Positions 1-9,243 of a stretch of DNA of 60,937 nucleotides are shown here, one piece after another (within the stretch, counting starts at the first letter, position 1; the number at the start of each line of letters is the position of its first letter). The notes below the pieces were generated by a model. That model saw only the letters and a program-made list of their open reading frames with translations, was not told the DNA's origin and ran no database searches. This DNA is from Muribaculaceae bacterium (GTDB lineage: Bacteria > Bacteroidota > Bacteroidia > Bacteroidales > Muribaculaceae). Location of the stretch: the NCBI GenBank assembly GCA_017629835.1, contig JAGBWK010000007.1:1-60937 (forward strand), in the 5' to 3' direction. Position numbers and translations under genes: made by a program.

Positions 1-1217
1 GATGAGCGGCTCAACCATTTCGGGGAGATTTGTGACTTCGGCTGGCCAATAGTTCATCTCCGTGTTGATATTTATTGTGTATTTGCTATCCCAGGGAGCG
101 GAAGTGCTATTATTCCAAATGCCTTGTAAGTTGGCAGCTTGTGAGCCGGGCTGCGAGCTTGAAATGAGCAAATATCTGCCAAAGTTGAACATCAAAGCAG
201 CGAGCGAGCAATCGTTACCTTCGTTGAATCGTTCGACACGAATATTTGTGTCGAGTGAGGAGTTCTCTCCGTCGGGGAGAGTGAACACTACGCGGTCGAA
301 ATATTTGCTATAAACCTTAGCGTGAGTTTCCAAAGCCTTTGCATAGCTTTTCTTCATGGCGTTTTTCAGTTGCTGCTTTGCTCGTCGAGATTCATTTGCC
401 GAAGTGTCGCGATAATTCACAAAGTTGGTAGCCGCAGTGAGATAGATTGTTGCAGCATTGGCACCTTTAATCTCAACATGTGAGTTGGAGCATTTCATTT
501 TGCCCCCTTCGGGCACAACCTGCATTCGGCTCTCCAATTCTATTACGCCGGGGATGCCTTCATGGTCGGTACCACGAGTACGCATCACCAACTGCTTTCC
601 ACTGCGAGTGAGCTTATAATCAAGCGGGGAATCCATACGAGCGCTGAATGTCAACGCACCAGGCTGACTTGCTGTAAGTCGCACCATAACGACATTGTCG
701 GCCAACGAAGCAATCACCTCACGGCGGTAGCTGACCTCACCAACGCGATATTCTACCGTAGCCATTGCACGAGTCAACGAGAGTGTACGCACATAGTCGT
801 CCACGCTCTCATGACCTGGGAAATCGATGCGCAGACTGCCCCCTGTGAGGTAATTCATACCATGAGCACCAGTAAAGAAATTGGCATCAATTATCTCTTG
901 GGCTTTGCGTTCTTCGCCAGCGAATATCAGTGAGCGCACGCTGTCGAGCACCTCGCGAGCCTGCGGATTCACGTTATTGTATGGTGAGCCAGCCCACATC
1001 GTGTCCTCATTGAATTGTATCTCCTCTGAGGAACTACCCCCAAAGACCATAGCACCCAAATGGCCATTGCCCAACGGCAATGCTTGCGACCACTCAGTAG
1101 CTGGCCAATGATATTGCAATAATGTGGAATTATTATCTGTGGTAGCCTCAATAGAGAACGCCTTGCATCCTACAAGCGCAAAGAGCGCCACCAATGCTGA
1201 CTTTAGATATCGATTCA
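1..1217 (-). CDS. GH95 alpha-L-fucosidase family enzyme, 5' part only (gene leaves the window at base 1)
   Basis: About 405 N-terminal residues are visible on the minus strand, starting from the ATG at 1215-1217. The protein opens with a lipoprotein signal (MNRYLKSALVALFALVGC), so it is probably an SpII-processed, membrane-anchored enzyme. It continues with GH95 N-terminal features: a WPATEWSQALPLGNGHLGAM segment, then GGSSSEEIQFNEDTMWAGSP, and near the left edge INTEMNYWPAEVTNLPEM, which is typical of the family. GH95 enzymes remove alpha-1,2-linked fucose or, in some members, L-galactose by inversion. The catalytic half lies outside the window, so activity cannot be judged. A consensus promoter lies 25 bp upstream. 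The next gene to the right is divergent. Confidence 0.88.
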
Positions 1218-1241
1218 TAATATAAATGGTATTAGCTGACC

Positions 1242-1274
1242 ACAAAGATAATCCGAAAAGAGGATTTCCACAAA
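1242..1274 (-). promoter_or_regulatory. Bacteroidetes-type promoter of the GH95 gene
   Basis: Read on the minus strand, TTTG (1271-1274) is followed after 21 nt by TATCTTTG (1242-1249). This matches the known Bacteroidetes sigma consensus of a -33 TTTG and a -7 TAnnTTTG. Transcription would start about 15-20 nt before the ATG. Confidence 0.6.
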
Positions 1275-1431
1275 CTCGCCCCACAAAAAAGTGCGGGAGT
1301 CAATCGCAGCGATACATTTTAAGTATATTTAACAGTTGGACTGATTAAACTTTTTGACGTTTATATAGTCAATTAATGTGTTTTTACGTTAAAAAAATAG
1401 GTCACATTATATATATTCTTAAGAATTAACA

Positions 1432-4329
1432 ATGACGTCGTTCGGAATTCTATCAAAGATGCGATTTGCCGTATCTTTAATACTGCTCTTAACCTCTGTT
1501 TCACAGGTTTCTGCTTATACAATTAAAGGTAAAATCATCGACGCCGCCGGAGAGGCTATGGCTGATGCATCAGTGCGACTTTTGTCGGCAAAAGATAGCA
1601 CATTCGTCAAGGGGCGTATGGCCGACAGCAAAGGCTCATTCACGCTCACCGACGTTAACTCTGGCGAATACATTATTGAAACATCATTCATTGGCTACGA
1701 CAAAGCGTACTCCAACGTTGAGGTAAAAAAGAAAAATATCGAGGTGGAAGATATACGTATGTACGAAACCTCTCACCTACTCGCCGAAACTACAGTCACT
1801 GGCGTTAAAGCCCCTATAGTTGTCAAAGAAGACACTGTAGAATTCAATGCTGGCTCATATAAAACTCCTCCAAACGCCGTCATCGAGGATCTGCTGAAAC
1901 GTCTTCCGGGCGTAGAGGTTGGCTCCGACGGCAAAATCACTGCCAATGGTAAGGAGATTAAGAAAATTTTGGTCGACGGCAAGGAATTCTTTACCGACGA
2001 CCCCAAAGTTGCATCGAAAAACCTTCCTGCCAACTTGGTTGAACGTCTGCAAGTTATCGACCAGAAAAGCGAACTTGCGCGTATGACTGGCGTTGACGAC
2101 GGCGAAGAGGAGACAGTAATCAACCTTACCGTAAAGAAAGGGATGAAAAATGGCTGGTTTGGCAATGCTGAGGCCGGCTACGGTACCGACAACCGCTACA
2201 TCGGCTCATTCAACGTCAACCGCTTCTGGGACGGCAACCAGATTACTCTCTTAGGCAACGCGAACAACACCAACAACCTCGGATTTACCGACGGCAACAG
2301 CGGTCGATTCAATCGCTATGGTGGCGACAATGGTATCAACACCTCACAAAGCATAGGTTTGAACTTCAACGTCGGACGTGGCGACACAATCAGAGTGGGT
2401 GGTAATGCTCACTATAGCCACTCCAACAAAGTGACACGCCGCCGTCAAAATCGCCAATACCTCCTTGAGAAAGATTCTTATACACAGAATTCAGCTAACG
2501 ACACTGAGGACGGTGGGCACAACATCTCGGCTAATTTCCGCGTGGAATGGAAGCCCGACTCGTTCAATTCGCTCGATTTCCGCCCTCAATTCAGCTACCA
2601 CGTCAACAACTCCAACTCAAACGACATCTCCGTCAGCCAAGGTCGCAACCTCTCACTCAATCGCTCTAACTCTGAGGGTCAATCCTACAACGTGTCGGGT
2701 CGATTAATCTATAATCACAATTTCAAGCGCGTTCGCGGCCGTTCGTTCTCTATTTCTGCCGACTACCGCTTCAGCAACACTATCGAGGACGAACAGAGCT
2801 ACGTCTACAACCTTTTCTATCAGCTCTTAGACCAAAATGGCAACGACTCTATCGATGTCTACGACCAATATATCGATAGCCGTCGCTGGACCAACTCATT
2901 GAATGCACGCGTGAGCTGGACCGAACCACTCGGACCTGCTGCCAACGGCAATTTCTTGACTATCAGCTACAACGCGCAAGCCAACTGGAACAACTCAGAC
3001 CGCATCGTTTATGAACGCCCTGTGACTCTTAGCACAGATTTCTGGGAATACGACCTCGGCGGCAACCATTACGAATTGCCTATCCCCGTTGTTGACTACA
3101 CTCAAATTGAAATGGTTGATTCACTCAGCAACCAATTCCGCAATTCAACATTCCAACACGACATCCGCGCAGGCTTCAAACGCATCCACAAGAAATACAA
3201 TCTCGAAGCTGGTGTTTCGGTTGTGCCAATCCAAACACAAAGCATCAACCTAACTCACTCAGATAAAACCATTCCTAAGCGTACTGTCTGGAACTTTGCG
3301 CCATTCGCTACATTCCGCTACAAGTTTGCCAAGCAAACAAGTTTGACCTTCCGCTACAACGGACGTACGTCGCAACCATCGATGAACCAGTTGCAACCTG
3401 TGCCAGACTACTCTAATCCACTCAATATCCGCGAGGGTAATCCGAATCTCGTGCCCACCTTCACCCACCGCATCAACTTGCGTCATCAGCATTTCGATGC
3501 CGAAACTCAACGCTCAGTTATGTCGATGCTCAACGTGCAAGTGGCTCAAAACTCAATCATCTCCAAGACGATATTCGACAACGTGACTGGCGGTAGGCGT
3601 ACTACCTACGAAAATGTCAACGGCATTTGGAGCGCTCGATTAATGAATATGTTTTCGCTGCCGTTCAAGAATAAATTGTTCTCATTCAACAACAACATAT
3701 TCCTCAACTACAATCGCCGATTGGGTTACAACAACGGTACTATGAACAAAAGCAACTCGCTCAGCGTTAACGAATCATTCAGCATCGCATTCCGACCCGA
3801 AAATCTTGAAGTAGAATTGCGACCAAACTATTCGTTCGAAACGACAATCAACTCGGCAAGTAACATCAAAACTACCAACGTACATCGCTACGGTGCGTCA
3901 TTCTATGCCTCATACACCACACCTATCGACATCATCATCAGCACCGACTTGCGCTTCAATGGCACAAAAGGTTACGCCACAGGCTACGACGAAGACACTT
4001 GGATGTGGAATGCATCTATCGCCTACCAGTTCCTCAAAGAAAAGAACGCAACAATCATGCTCCGTGCCTACGATTTGTTACAACAGAGGAAAAACATCAG
4101 CCGCTCAGTCACCGCTACTTACATCGACGACACCGAATACAACGCGCTGACACGCTACTTTATGCTGTCGTTCTCATATAAGTTCAACACTATCGGACGT
4201 GGCGGCAGCAAAGAAGAATCACGCCCCGAAATCAATGGTGATTACCGTCCTCGCGGACCACGCGACAGTGGCACTCGCCCCCAAGGTCCACCAGCAGGCG
4301 CTCCACCCCAAGGCGCCCCTCGCCGCTAA
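1432..4329 (+). CDS. Outer-membrane beta-barrel receptor with carboxypeptidase-regulatory-like N-terminus (TonB-receptor-like)
   Basis: This 965-residue protein has a signal peptide; the ATG at 1459 (MRFAVSLILLLTS) gives a cleaner signal than the ATG at 1432 and is an equally good start. Residues about 30-110 form a CarboxypepD_reg-like domain (KGKIIDAAGEAMADASVRLL). A plug-like segment follows (VIEDLLKRLPGVEV, ILVDGKEFF), then a long beta-barrel rich in Asn, Tyr, Phe and Arg. The architecture is that of the Bacteroidetes outer-membrane beta-barrel family related to TonB-dependent receptors, not of SusC, and no SusD partner lies beside it. The C-terminus is an unusual Pro/Gly/Arg-rich tail of about 30 residues (RPRGPRDSGTRPQGPP). 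The gene is monocistronic and ends at a strong hairpin. Substrate is unknown. Confidence 0.85.
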   Translation: MTSFGILSKMRFAVSLILLLTSVSQVSAYTIKGKIIDAAGEAMADASVRLLSAKDSTFVKGRMADSKGSFTLTDVNSGEYIIETSFIGYDKAYSNVEVKKKNIEVEDIRMYETSHLLAETTVTGVKAPIVVKEDTVEFNAGSYKTPPNAVIEDLLKRLPGVEVGSDGKITANGKEIKKILVDGKEFFTDDPKVASKNLPANLVERLQVIDQKSELARMTGVDDGEEETVINLTVKKGMKNGWFGNAEAGYGTDNRYIGSFNVNRFWDGNQITLLGNANNTNNLGFTDGNSGRFNRYGGDNGINTSQSIGLNFNVGRGDTIRVGGNAHYSHSNKVTRRRQNRQYLLEKDSYTQNSANDTEDGGHNISANFRVEWKPDSFNSLDFRPQFSYHVNNSNSNDISVSQGRNLSLNRSNSEGQSYNVSGRLIYNHNFKRVRGRSFSISADYRFSNTIEDEQSYVYNLFYQLLDQNGNDSIDVYDQYIDSRRWTNSLNARVSWTEPLGPAANGNFLTISYNAQANWNNSDRIVYERPVTLSTDFWEYDLGGNHYELPIPVVDYTQIEMVDSLSNQFRNSTFQHDIRAGFKRIHKKYNLEAGVSVVPIQTQSINLTHSDKTIPKRTVWNFAPFATFRYKFAKQTSLTFRYNGRTSQPSMNQLQPVPDYSNPLNIREGNPNLVPTFTHRINLRHQHFDAETQRSVMSMLNVQVAQNSIISKTIFDNVTGGRRTTYENVNGIWSARLMNMFSLPFKNKLFSFNNNIFLNYNRRLGYNNGTMNKSNSLSVNESFSIAFRPENLEVELRPNYSFETTINSASNIKTTNVHRYGASFYASYTTPIDIIISTDLRFNGTKGYATGYDEDTWMWNASIAYQFLKEKNATIMLRAYDLLQQRKNISRSVTATYIDDTEYNALTRYFMLSFSYKFNTIGRGGSKEESRPEINGDYRPRGPRDSGTRPQGPPAGAPPQGAPRR

Positions 4330-4436
4330 TAACCGCTGGCAATAACCATTTGTAACAATAGTCCACTATCTCCTTAGTTATAGCCATTGGTCAGCGCTGC
4401 CGTCAATTTCCACAGTTAACAAATCTCTATCATAAA

Positions 4437-4474
4437 GGCTCGCAAGTCACACCAACTTGCGAGCCTAATTTTAT
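4437..4474 (+). terminator. Rho-independent-like terminator after the beta-barrel gene
   Basis: An 11-bp perfect stem (ggctcgcaagt / acttgcgagcc) with a 7-nt loop is followed by a T-rich stretch (taattttatacctttt). It lies 108 bp after the stop codon of the upstream gene. Confidence 0.7.
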
Positions 4475-4502
4475 ACCTTTTGCAGAGCCATTCACCCCAA
4501 AC

Positions 4503-4554
4503 ATTTGGTGGAAAACGGCAAAATCGCCAAAAAAATTTGGTGGAAAACGGCAAA
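4503..4554. repeat. Two 20-bp perfect direct repeats
   Basis: The 20-bp sequence atttggtggaaaacggcaaa occurs at 4503-4522 and again at 4535-4554, with a 32-bp period. A second short repeat (atcggtcagttta) follows at 4601 and 4622, with a 21-bp period. No gene lies in 4330-4655 beyond these repeats and two hairpins. Confidence 0.75.
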
Positions 4555-4559
4555 TGCAA

Positions 4560-4590
4560 GAGGGTGTGTCAAAGATTTTGGCACACCCTC
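4560..4590. other. Hairpin with a stem of about 11 bp
   Basis: The arms gagggtgtgtc (4560-4570) and ggcacaccctc (4580-4590) pair with one G-U, leaving a 9-nt loop. There is no clear T-tract on either side. It could end transcripts entering from the minus-strand fragment at 4656 or be a remnant of a repeat element. Confidence 0.5.
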
Positions 4591-4655
4591 TCTGAAATTT
4601 ATCGGTCAGTTTAATTTATTTATCGGTCAGTTTAGTTTATTGTCAATTCACTTTT

Positions 4656-5153
4656 TTATTTCACCTGATAAACTACTTTCGAAGCAACACCATTAACTAC
4701 TTTGATGTAAACATTGCCTTGTTGAGGCTCTTCGACGCGAATTCCTTGAAGGTCGTAATATACTGCATCGGCATCGTCGGGTGTTACTACATCAAGCCCA
4801 GTCACTTGACAATCCATAGTATATGTAATATCTGGCACAAGCTCTTCCTGACGCTGGGTATTTACTGCTAATGCTTCGTAAATCTTTACCTTTGAGTTCG
4901 ACAATTCGTAGAACGAGCCGAAGTCGATTGTCATAATCGCATCGCTTGAGAAAGGTCTATTCTGCAATGAGTATATCATCACTCGAGCGTGAGTATCGTC
5001 AATCATATTGAATGATACGCTATGCGACGAATGGTTGCTTGTAGCTTTTAGTATCAGTACGCCTGGCTCCATTTCTACGTCGAATTGCAGTGTTATACAT
5101 CCTGTAGCATTGGTCATTTCGAGATTCAACTGATTGTTGCTTATCTCATTTTC
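4656..5153 (-). pseudogene. 3' remnant of a surface-protein gene: cohesin-like segment plus C-terminal sorting-like tail
   Basis: The open frame encodes about 165 residues. It starts in mid-domain: the nearest upstream in-frame stop is a TAA just beyond 5153, there is no ATG before the conserved part, and there is no signal peptide. The first ~80 residues (NATGCITLQFDVEMEPGV) resemble the cohesin-like beta-sandwich found near the end of many Bacteroidales surface proteins. The last ~40 residues carry AVYYDLQGIRVEEPQQGNVY, a C-terminal tail of the type seen on secreted Bacteroidales proteins and resembling type IX sorting domains. The same tail occurs on the proteins at 52107-54410 and 54512-56830. 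Domains that normally precede it are absent, so this is most likely the surviving end of a deleted gene. A non-ATG start (TTG near 5129) is possible but less likely. Confidence 0.55.
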
Positions 5154-5320
5154 AACAAATTGGAAATCATCATTGCTTTCAGGTACTTATGCCGCGATGC
5201 AGTCCGAACCTCTTTTTTAGACTACATTGTTGGGCTACCGTTCGCAAATATAATTAGGAATTTTGAAAAAAATGCAAAATTTGAACATTTTTTTAAAATT
5301 ATTTTTTACGAGGCTCTCCA

Positions 5321-5359
5321 AGACGCAAAAGAGGCGCTCCACCGTGGGAGCGCCTCTTC
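5321..5359 (-). terminator. Terminator of pckA
   Basis: A perfect 12-bp stem (aagaggcgctcc at 5329-5340, ggagcgcctctt at 5347-5358) is followed on the minus strand by TTTTG. It begins 23 bp after the pckA stop codon. Confidence 0.8.
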
Positions 5360-5381
5360 TAATATTTAATCAATGAGTTGA

Positions 5382-6983
5382 TTAGAGTTTGGGACCAGCA
5401 GCTACGAGTGCTTTACCAGCTTCGTTGTTTTCAAACTTCTTGAAGTTGTTGATAAACATTTCAGCGAGTTTAGTAGCTTTAGTGTTCCATTCTTCGGGGT
5501 TAGCGTAAGTGTCGCGAGAATCGAGGATGTTAGGATCTACGCCGGGGAGTTCAGTAGGAACTGTGAAGTCGAAGATAGGAATTTGTTTGGTAGGAGCTGA
5601 AAGGATTGAACCGTCGAGGATAGCGTCGATGATACCACGAGTGTCGCGGATTGAGATACGCTTGCCTGTACCGTTCCAACCAGTGTTTACGAGATATGCT
5701 TTAGCACCGCTCTGTTCCATTTTCTTAACGAGTTCTTCAGCATATTTAGTTGGGTGGAGCGAAAGGAATGCTGCACCGAAGCAAGCTGAGAATGTAGGAG
5801 TAGGTTCAGTGATACCACGTTCAGTACCTGCGAGTTTTGAAGTGAAACCAGAGAGGAAGTAGTATTTAGTCTGCTCGGGAGTCAAGATTGAAACGGGAGG
5901 AAGAACGCCGAATGCGTCAGCAGAGAGGAAAATCACGTGTTTAGCAGCGGGGCCATTGCTTCCGGGAGCGATTTTTTCGATATGTTCGATAGGATAAGAA
6001 ACGCGAGTGTTTTCAGTCACGCTCTTGTCGGTGAAGTCGATAGTACCATCTTCAGCCACAGTTACGTTCTCGAGGAGAGCGTTTTTGCGGATAGCGCGAT
6101 AGATGTCGGGTTCGCTTTCTTTGTCGAGGTTGATAACTTTAGCGTAGCAACCACCTTCGAAGTTGAACACGCCGTTGTCGTCCCAACCATGTTCGTCATC
6201 ACCGATGAGGAGACGTTTGGGGTCGGTTGAGAGGGTAGTTTTACCTGTACCAGAAAGGCCGAAGAAGATAGCAGTGTTTTCGCCGTTCATGTCGGTGTTG
6301 GCAGAGCAGTGCATTGAAGCCATACCTTTGAGGGGGAGGTAGTAGTTCATAATAGAGAACATACCTTTCTTCATTTCACCACCATACCAAGTGTTGATAA
6401 TCACCTGCATGCGAGTTGTGAGGTTGAACGCTACGCAAGTTTCAGAGTTGAGGCCGAGTTCTTGCCAGTTTTCAACTTTAGCTTTAGAAGCGTTGAGCAC
6501 AACGAAATCGGGAGTAAAGTTGTCGAGTTCTTCCTTAGTAGGACGAACGAACATATTAGTAACGAAGTGAGCTTGCCATGCAACTTCCATTACGAAGCGA
6601 ACTGCAAGACGAGTGTCCTTGTTAGTACCGCAGAAAGCGTCAACAACATAAAGAGGCTTTTCAGAAAGCTCTTTTGTAGCAATGCCTTCGAGCACGTCCC
6701 AAGTAGCGGGAGTGATAGGCTTGTTGTCGTTTTTGTATTCGGGAGAAGTCCACCAGATGGTGTTCTTAGAAACTTCGTCTTCAACGAAGAATTTATCTTT
6801 GGGGGAGCGGCCAGTATAAATACCAGTCATAACGTTAACTGCACCGAGTTCAGTTTCCTGACCTTTTTCATAACCTTGAAGTTCAGGGTTTACTTCGTCG
6901 ATGAAGAGTTCATCCCAAGAGGGATTGCGGTAGATTTTCGGAGTACCGGTGATACCGTACTGAGTTAAATCAATTTTGCTCAT
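5382..6983 (-). CDS. pckA: Phosphoenolpyruvate carboxykinase (ATP)
   Basis: The 533-residue length and sequence are those of ATP-dependent PEPCK. The enzyme interconverts oxaloacetate plus ATP with phosphoenolpyruvate, CO2 and ADP in the cytoplasm. Visible hallmarks are [12 protein letters not shown] near residue 55, the kinase-1a P-loop [13 protein letters not shown] with its Lys at about residue 248, and GDDEHGW shortly after. In gut Bacteroidales this enzyme is commonly used in the CO2-fixing direction on the route to succinate; that role is family knowledge and not shown here. The gene is monocistronic, with its own promoter, a leader of about 190 nt and a strong terminator. Its codon choice is narrow (GAG, AAG, GTT and GCT recur), as expected for a highly expressed gene. 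Confidence 0.97.
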   Translation of the reverse strand: MSKIDLTQYGITGTPKIYRNPSWDELFIDEVNPELQGYEKGQETELGAVNVMTGIYTGRSPKDKFFVEDEVSKNTIWWTSPEYKNDNKPITPATWDVLEGIATKELSEKPLYVVDAFCGTNKDTRLAVRFVMEVAWQAHFVTNMFVRPTKEELDNFTPDFVVLNASKAKVENWQELGLNSETCVAFNLTTRMQVIINTWYGGEMKKGMFSIMNYYLPLKGMASMHCSANTDMNGENTAIFFGLSGTGKTTLSTDPKRLLIGDDEHGWDDNGVFNFEGGCYAKVINLDKESEPDIYRAIRKNALLENVTVAEDGTIDFTDKSVTENTRVSYPIEHIEKIAPGSNGPAAKHVIFLSADAFGVLPPVSILTPEQTKYYFLSGFTSKLAGTERGITEPTPTFSACFGAAFLSLHPTKYAEELVKKMEQSGAKAYLVNTGWNGTGKRISIRDTRGIIDAILDGSILSAPTKQIPIFDFTVPTELPGVDPNILDSRDTYANPEEWNTKATKLAEMFINNFKKFENNEAGKALVAAGPKL

Positions 6984-7187
6984 TTTAAAGAATTTATATT
7001 AGGATTTAAAATTTTCTTGTTTTGAATCATAAGATTGCGCAAATCGTTCGCTCGTTGGCTGAACTATAGCGTCGCGGCTTTCGCCAAACCCTCGTAATTC
7101 ATGCTCAAACAAACCTACCGTCACAACATTCGTCGCGCCAAATTTGTTCAGAGCAAACAGTTTTTCAACAATCTATTTATTCGAGTG

Positions 7188-7219
7188 CAAAGTTACGAAA
7201 TTTTATCGAATTTTGGAAA
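7188..7219 (-). promoter_or_regulatory. Candidate promoter of pckA
   Basis: On the minus strand TTTC (7216-7219, one mismatch to TTTG) precedes TAACTTTG (7188-7195) with a 20-nt spacer. Transcription would start near 7180, leaving a leader of about 190 nt before the pckA ATG. I saw no recognised riboswitch in the leader. The rest of 7003-7305 shows no gene. Confidence 0.5.
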
Positions 7220-7305
7220 TAGGTTTGACCTCTCATTAATATTTTTTATAACCCCACGCGCGATTTAATAATATAGGCCTTTCTGACGCATTTCTACTGC
7301 ACTCT

Positions 7306-8391
7306 CTAAAATATCGAAAAGCTGTAAGTGATGCGGTGAAGATAGGTCTGACCCGGGCGGAGGATAGTGTTTGGAAAGTTAGGATGATTAGGGCAATCTG
7401 GCGGAGCTTGCATCTCAACAGCCACAGCATCGTAGTCGCGATAACGTCGTCCTGAGCGACCCACTGGCGAATCATCGAGCCAATTGCCAGTGTAAAGGTG
7501 TGCTGCCGAGTGCGACGACCCAATGGTCAATCGTCGGCCAGTGGCAGGCGATTCAACTATCACAGCATCAGCGCGATAGGTTCCCGACTGCAGCTCGTCA
7601 GTATCAATAGGTTGCCAGCCGTCGATAAGGTAGGATGTATCGTATCCGCGGTCGAACACCAATACTTCAAATGGCTCATGGAAGTCGCGTTCAAGGCTCT
7701 TTGGCTCGCGAAAATCCATAGGCGTATCATCAACCGCTTTTATCTCGCCTGTCGGGACCAACATATCGTCGGAGGGCACATAGCGCGAAGCGTTGATTTT
7801 GACCACATGGTCGAGACAACTGCCAGCATCCTCGCCCCTCAAGTTCCAATATGCGTGGTTTGTGAGGTTGACAATCGTTGGCCTATCGGTTTTGGCTTTC
7901 AGTTCTATATCGAGGGTACATTCAGCCTCGAATTTATACACTACCTCAACCTCAAGGCGTCCGGGATACCCCTCCTCGCCCTCTTCAGCCACATAGCTAT
8001 ACTTTACGCCGTCGGCAAGCAATTCGGCATCCCATAGCTGATTTTGGAATCCCTCACGTCCGCCATGCAGCGCTGCGTTTCCTCTATCGTTGGCATCGAG
8101 CGTATAAGTTGTGTCATCAATCGTAAATCGCGCGCCACCAATACGATTGGCATAGCGTCCCACAGTTTTGCCGGCACATGGGCCGTCGTAAAACCACGAG
8201 GTTGGGTCGGGATAGCTGAGCGCCACCTCCTTGAGATTTCCGTCCCTATCGGGCACGATAAACGAGGTTATTCCTGCGCCAAGATTCGACAGCTCGACGC
8301 TCGCCCCATTGGCAGGATTTGTAAAGCGAAATAGACGTATAATTCCCTTAGGAGAATCAACTTCACGTGTGGTAATCTGCATATTATTCAT
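7306..8391 (-). CDS. galM: Aldose 1-epimerase (mutarotase)
   Basis: The 361-residue protein belongs to the GalM family. It interconverts the alpha and beta anomers of galactose and other aldoses. Family features in order are: ELSNLGAGITSFIVPDRDG (residues about 32-50), GRYANRIGGARFTI, ANDRGNAALHGG, the active-site His in NLTNHAYWNL, and near the C-terminus the Glu-containing AVEMQAPPDCPNHPNF. The start may be M1 or M4 (MNNMQ); there is no signal peptide, so the enzyme is cytoplasmic. It lies in the same orientation as the ECF sigma gene but 238 bp from it, with the tandem array in between. It suits a genome full of galactosidases. Confidence 0.95.
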   Translation of the reverse strand: MNNMQITTREVDSPKGIIRLFRFTNPANGASVELSNLGAGITSFIVPDRDGNLKEVALSYPDPTSWFYDGPCAGKTVGRYANRIGGARFTIDDTTYTLDANDRGNAALHGGREGFQNQLWDAELLADGVKYSYVAEEGEEGYPGRLEVEVVYKFEAECTLDIELKAKTDRPTIVNLTNHAYWNLRGEDAGSCLDHVVKINASRYVPSDDMLVPTGEIKAVDDTPMDFREPKSLERDFHEPFEVLVFDRGYDTSYLIDGWQPIDTDELQSGTYRADAVIVESPATGRRLTIGSSHSAAHLYTGNWLDDSPVGRSGRRYRDYDAVAVEMQAPPDCPNHPNFPNTILRPGQTYLHRITYSFSIF

Positions 8392-8472
8392 TTTGCTACT
8401 GTTGAAGCATTAATATCTATCATTCAATCATAGATTGATATGCGAATTTAGAAATAATTCCGCAAAAATCAA

Positions 8473-8560
8473 AAGGGCCGTATATGCCAAATCAATAAGG
8501 GCCGTATATGCCAAATCAATAAGGGCCGTATATGCCAAATCAAAAAGGGCCGTATATGCC
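8473..8560. repeat. Four-copy tandem array of a 24-bp unit upstream of galM
   Basis: The unit aagggccgtatatgccaaat + caat begins at 8473, 8497, 8521 and 8545 with an exact 24-bp period. The fourth copy stops after aagggccgtatatgcc. The array lies between the 3' end of the sigma-factor gene and the start of galM, 80-170 bp upstream of the galM ATG. It can be translated as repeats of eight residues on the plus strand, but no gene context supports that. Confidence 0.9.
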
Positions 8561-8578
8561 ATTAGCATATCGGTCCTC
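8546..8578 (-). other. Hairpin formed by the last array copy
   Basis: The final repeat copy (agggccgtatatgc) pairs with the following gcatatcggtcct, giving about 13 bp with one G-U and one bulge around a 5-nt loop. It lies about 50 bp past the stop codon of the sigma gene on that gene's strand, so it could act as its terminator. There is no clear T-tract. Confidence 0.45.
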
Positions 8579-8629
8579 GAAATCAGTTATGCAACATTCT
8601 TGTGTGTTTCCTTTGCAGCCGACGCGCGA

Positions 8630-9139
8630 TTAGTCTACGTTGTAATCCTTAAGTGTTGACTGTAGTCGCTGGCGGGCAAAAAATATGCGCGACTTAACTG
8701 TGCCGAGTGGCAAATTCATCTTCTCAGCAATCTCGCTATATTTATAGCCTGCGATGTGCATCGAGAATGGGATTCGATACTCGTCGGAAAATGCGTTGAT
8801 TGCAGCCGAAATCTCCTTGACGGCAATAGAACCTTGAGGTGTATCAAAGCCCGACTCTTGAGGAAGATTCAAGTGATACAAATCCTCTGATTGGTCGATG
8901 ACCGTAGCAGAGCGCACCGTCTTACGATAGTTGTTAATGAAGATGTTGCGCATGATAGTGAACACCCACCCTTTGAAGTTGGTGTTGTCGACATACTTAT
9001 CTTCATTATCAAGAGCCTTAAGAGTTGTGTCCTGAAGAAGGTCGTAGGCGTCGTCGCGGTTTGAAGTCAACTGATACGCAAAGTTCAGAAGGTTGTTCTG
9101 AAGTGCAATTAACTTCGTTTGGAATTTTTTGGATGACAT
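8630..9139 (-). CDS. ECF-type RNA polymerase sigma factor
   Basis: The 169-residue protein has the two-domain layout of extracytoplasmic-function sigma factors. Region 2 (about residues 12-80) shows NRDDAYDLLQDTTLKAL and NFKGWVFTIMRNIFINNYRK. Region 4 (about residues 110-165) shows YKYSEIAEKMNLPLGTVKSR, the helix-turn-helix that reads the -35 element. There is no adjacent anti-sigma factor or SusC/D pair, so it does not look like a PUL-type sigma/anti-sigma switch. It is more like the stand-alone ECF factors common in Bacteroidales. A textbook vegetative promoter lies upstream. Its regulon cannot be read from the sequence. Confidence 0.93.
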   Translation of the reverse strand: MSSKKFQTKLIALQNNLLNFAYQLTSNRDDAYDLLQDTTLKALDNEDKYVDNTNFKGWVFTIMRNIFINNYRKTVRSATVIDQSEDLYHLNLPQESGFDTPQGSIAVKEISAAINAFSDEYRIPFSMHIAGYKYSEIAEKMNLPLGTVKSRIFFARQRLQSTLKDYNVD

Positions 9140-9212
9140 AACTGTAGGTTTTAATAAAATTTATAAGGATTAAGATGGCTCTTTGTGACCTTTTTGTAAC
9201 ATATCCATGGCG

Positions 9213-9243
9213 CAAATATACATCAGTTTTTTCTAATTCCAAA
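9213..9243 (-). promoter_or_regulatory. Consensus promoter of the ECF sigma gene
   Basis: On the minus strand TTTG (9240-9243), a 19-nt spacer and TATATTTG (9213-9220) match the Bacteroidetes -33/-7 consensus without mismatch. The start codon lies about 70 bp downstream. Confidence 0.7.

Noticed and set aside
4505..4696. Short plus-strand open frame across the direct repeats
   Set aside because: It is composed of repeat and hairpin sequence, starts within a repeat and overlaps the end of the remnant gene. No protein features were seen.
8435..8659. Open frame encoding repeats of RAVYAKSI-like octapeptides
   Set aside because: The repeats come from the 24-bp DNA array. Its frame overlaps the 3' end of the sigma-factor gene on the other strand, there is no promoter or family match, and the region is intergenic in layout.
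8630..9139. ECF sigma factor as regulator of a PUL by trans-envelope signalling
   Set aside because: No FecR-like anti-sigma gene is adjacent and neither nearby SusC nor the 1432 receptor lies next to it.
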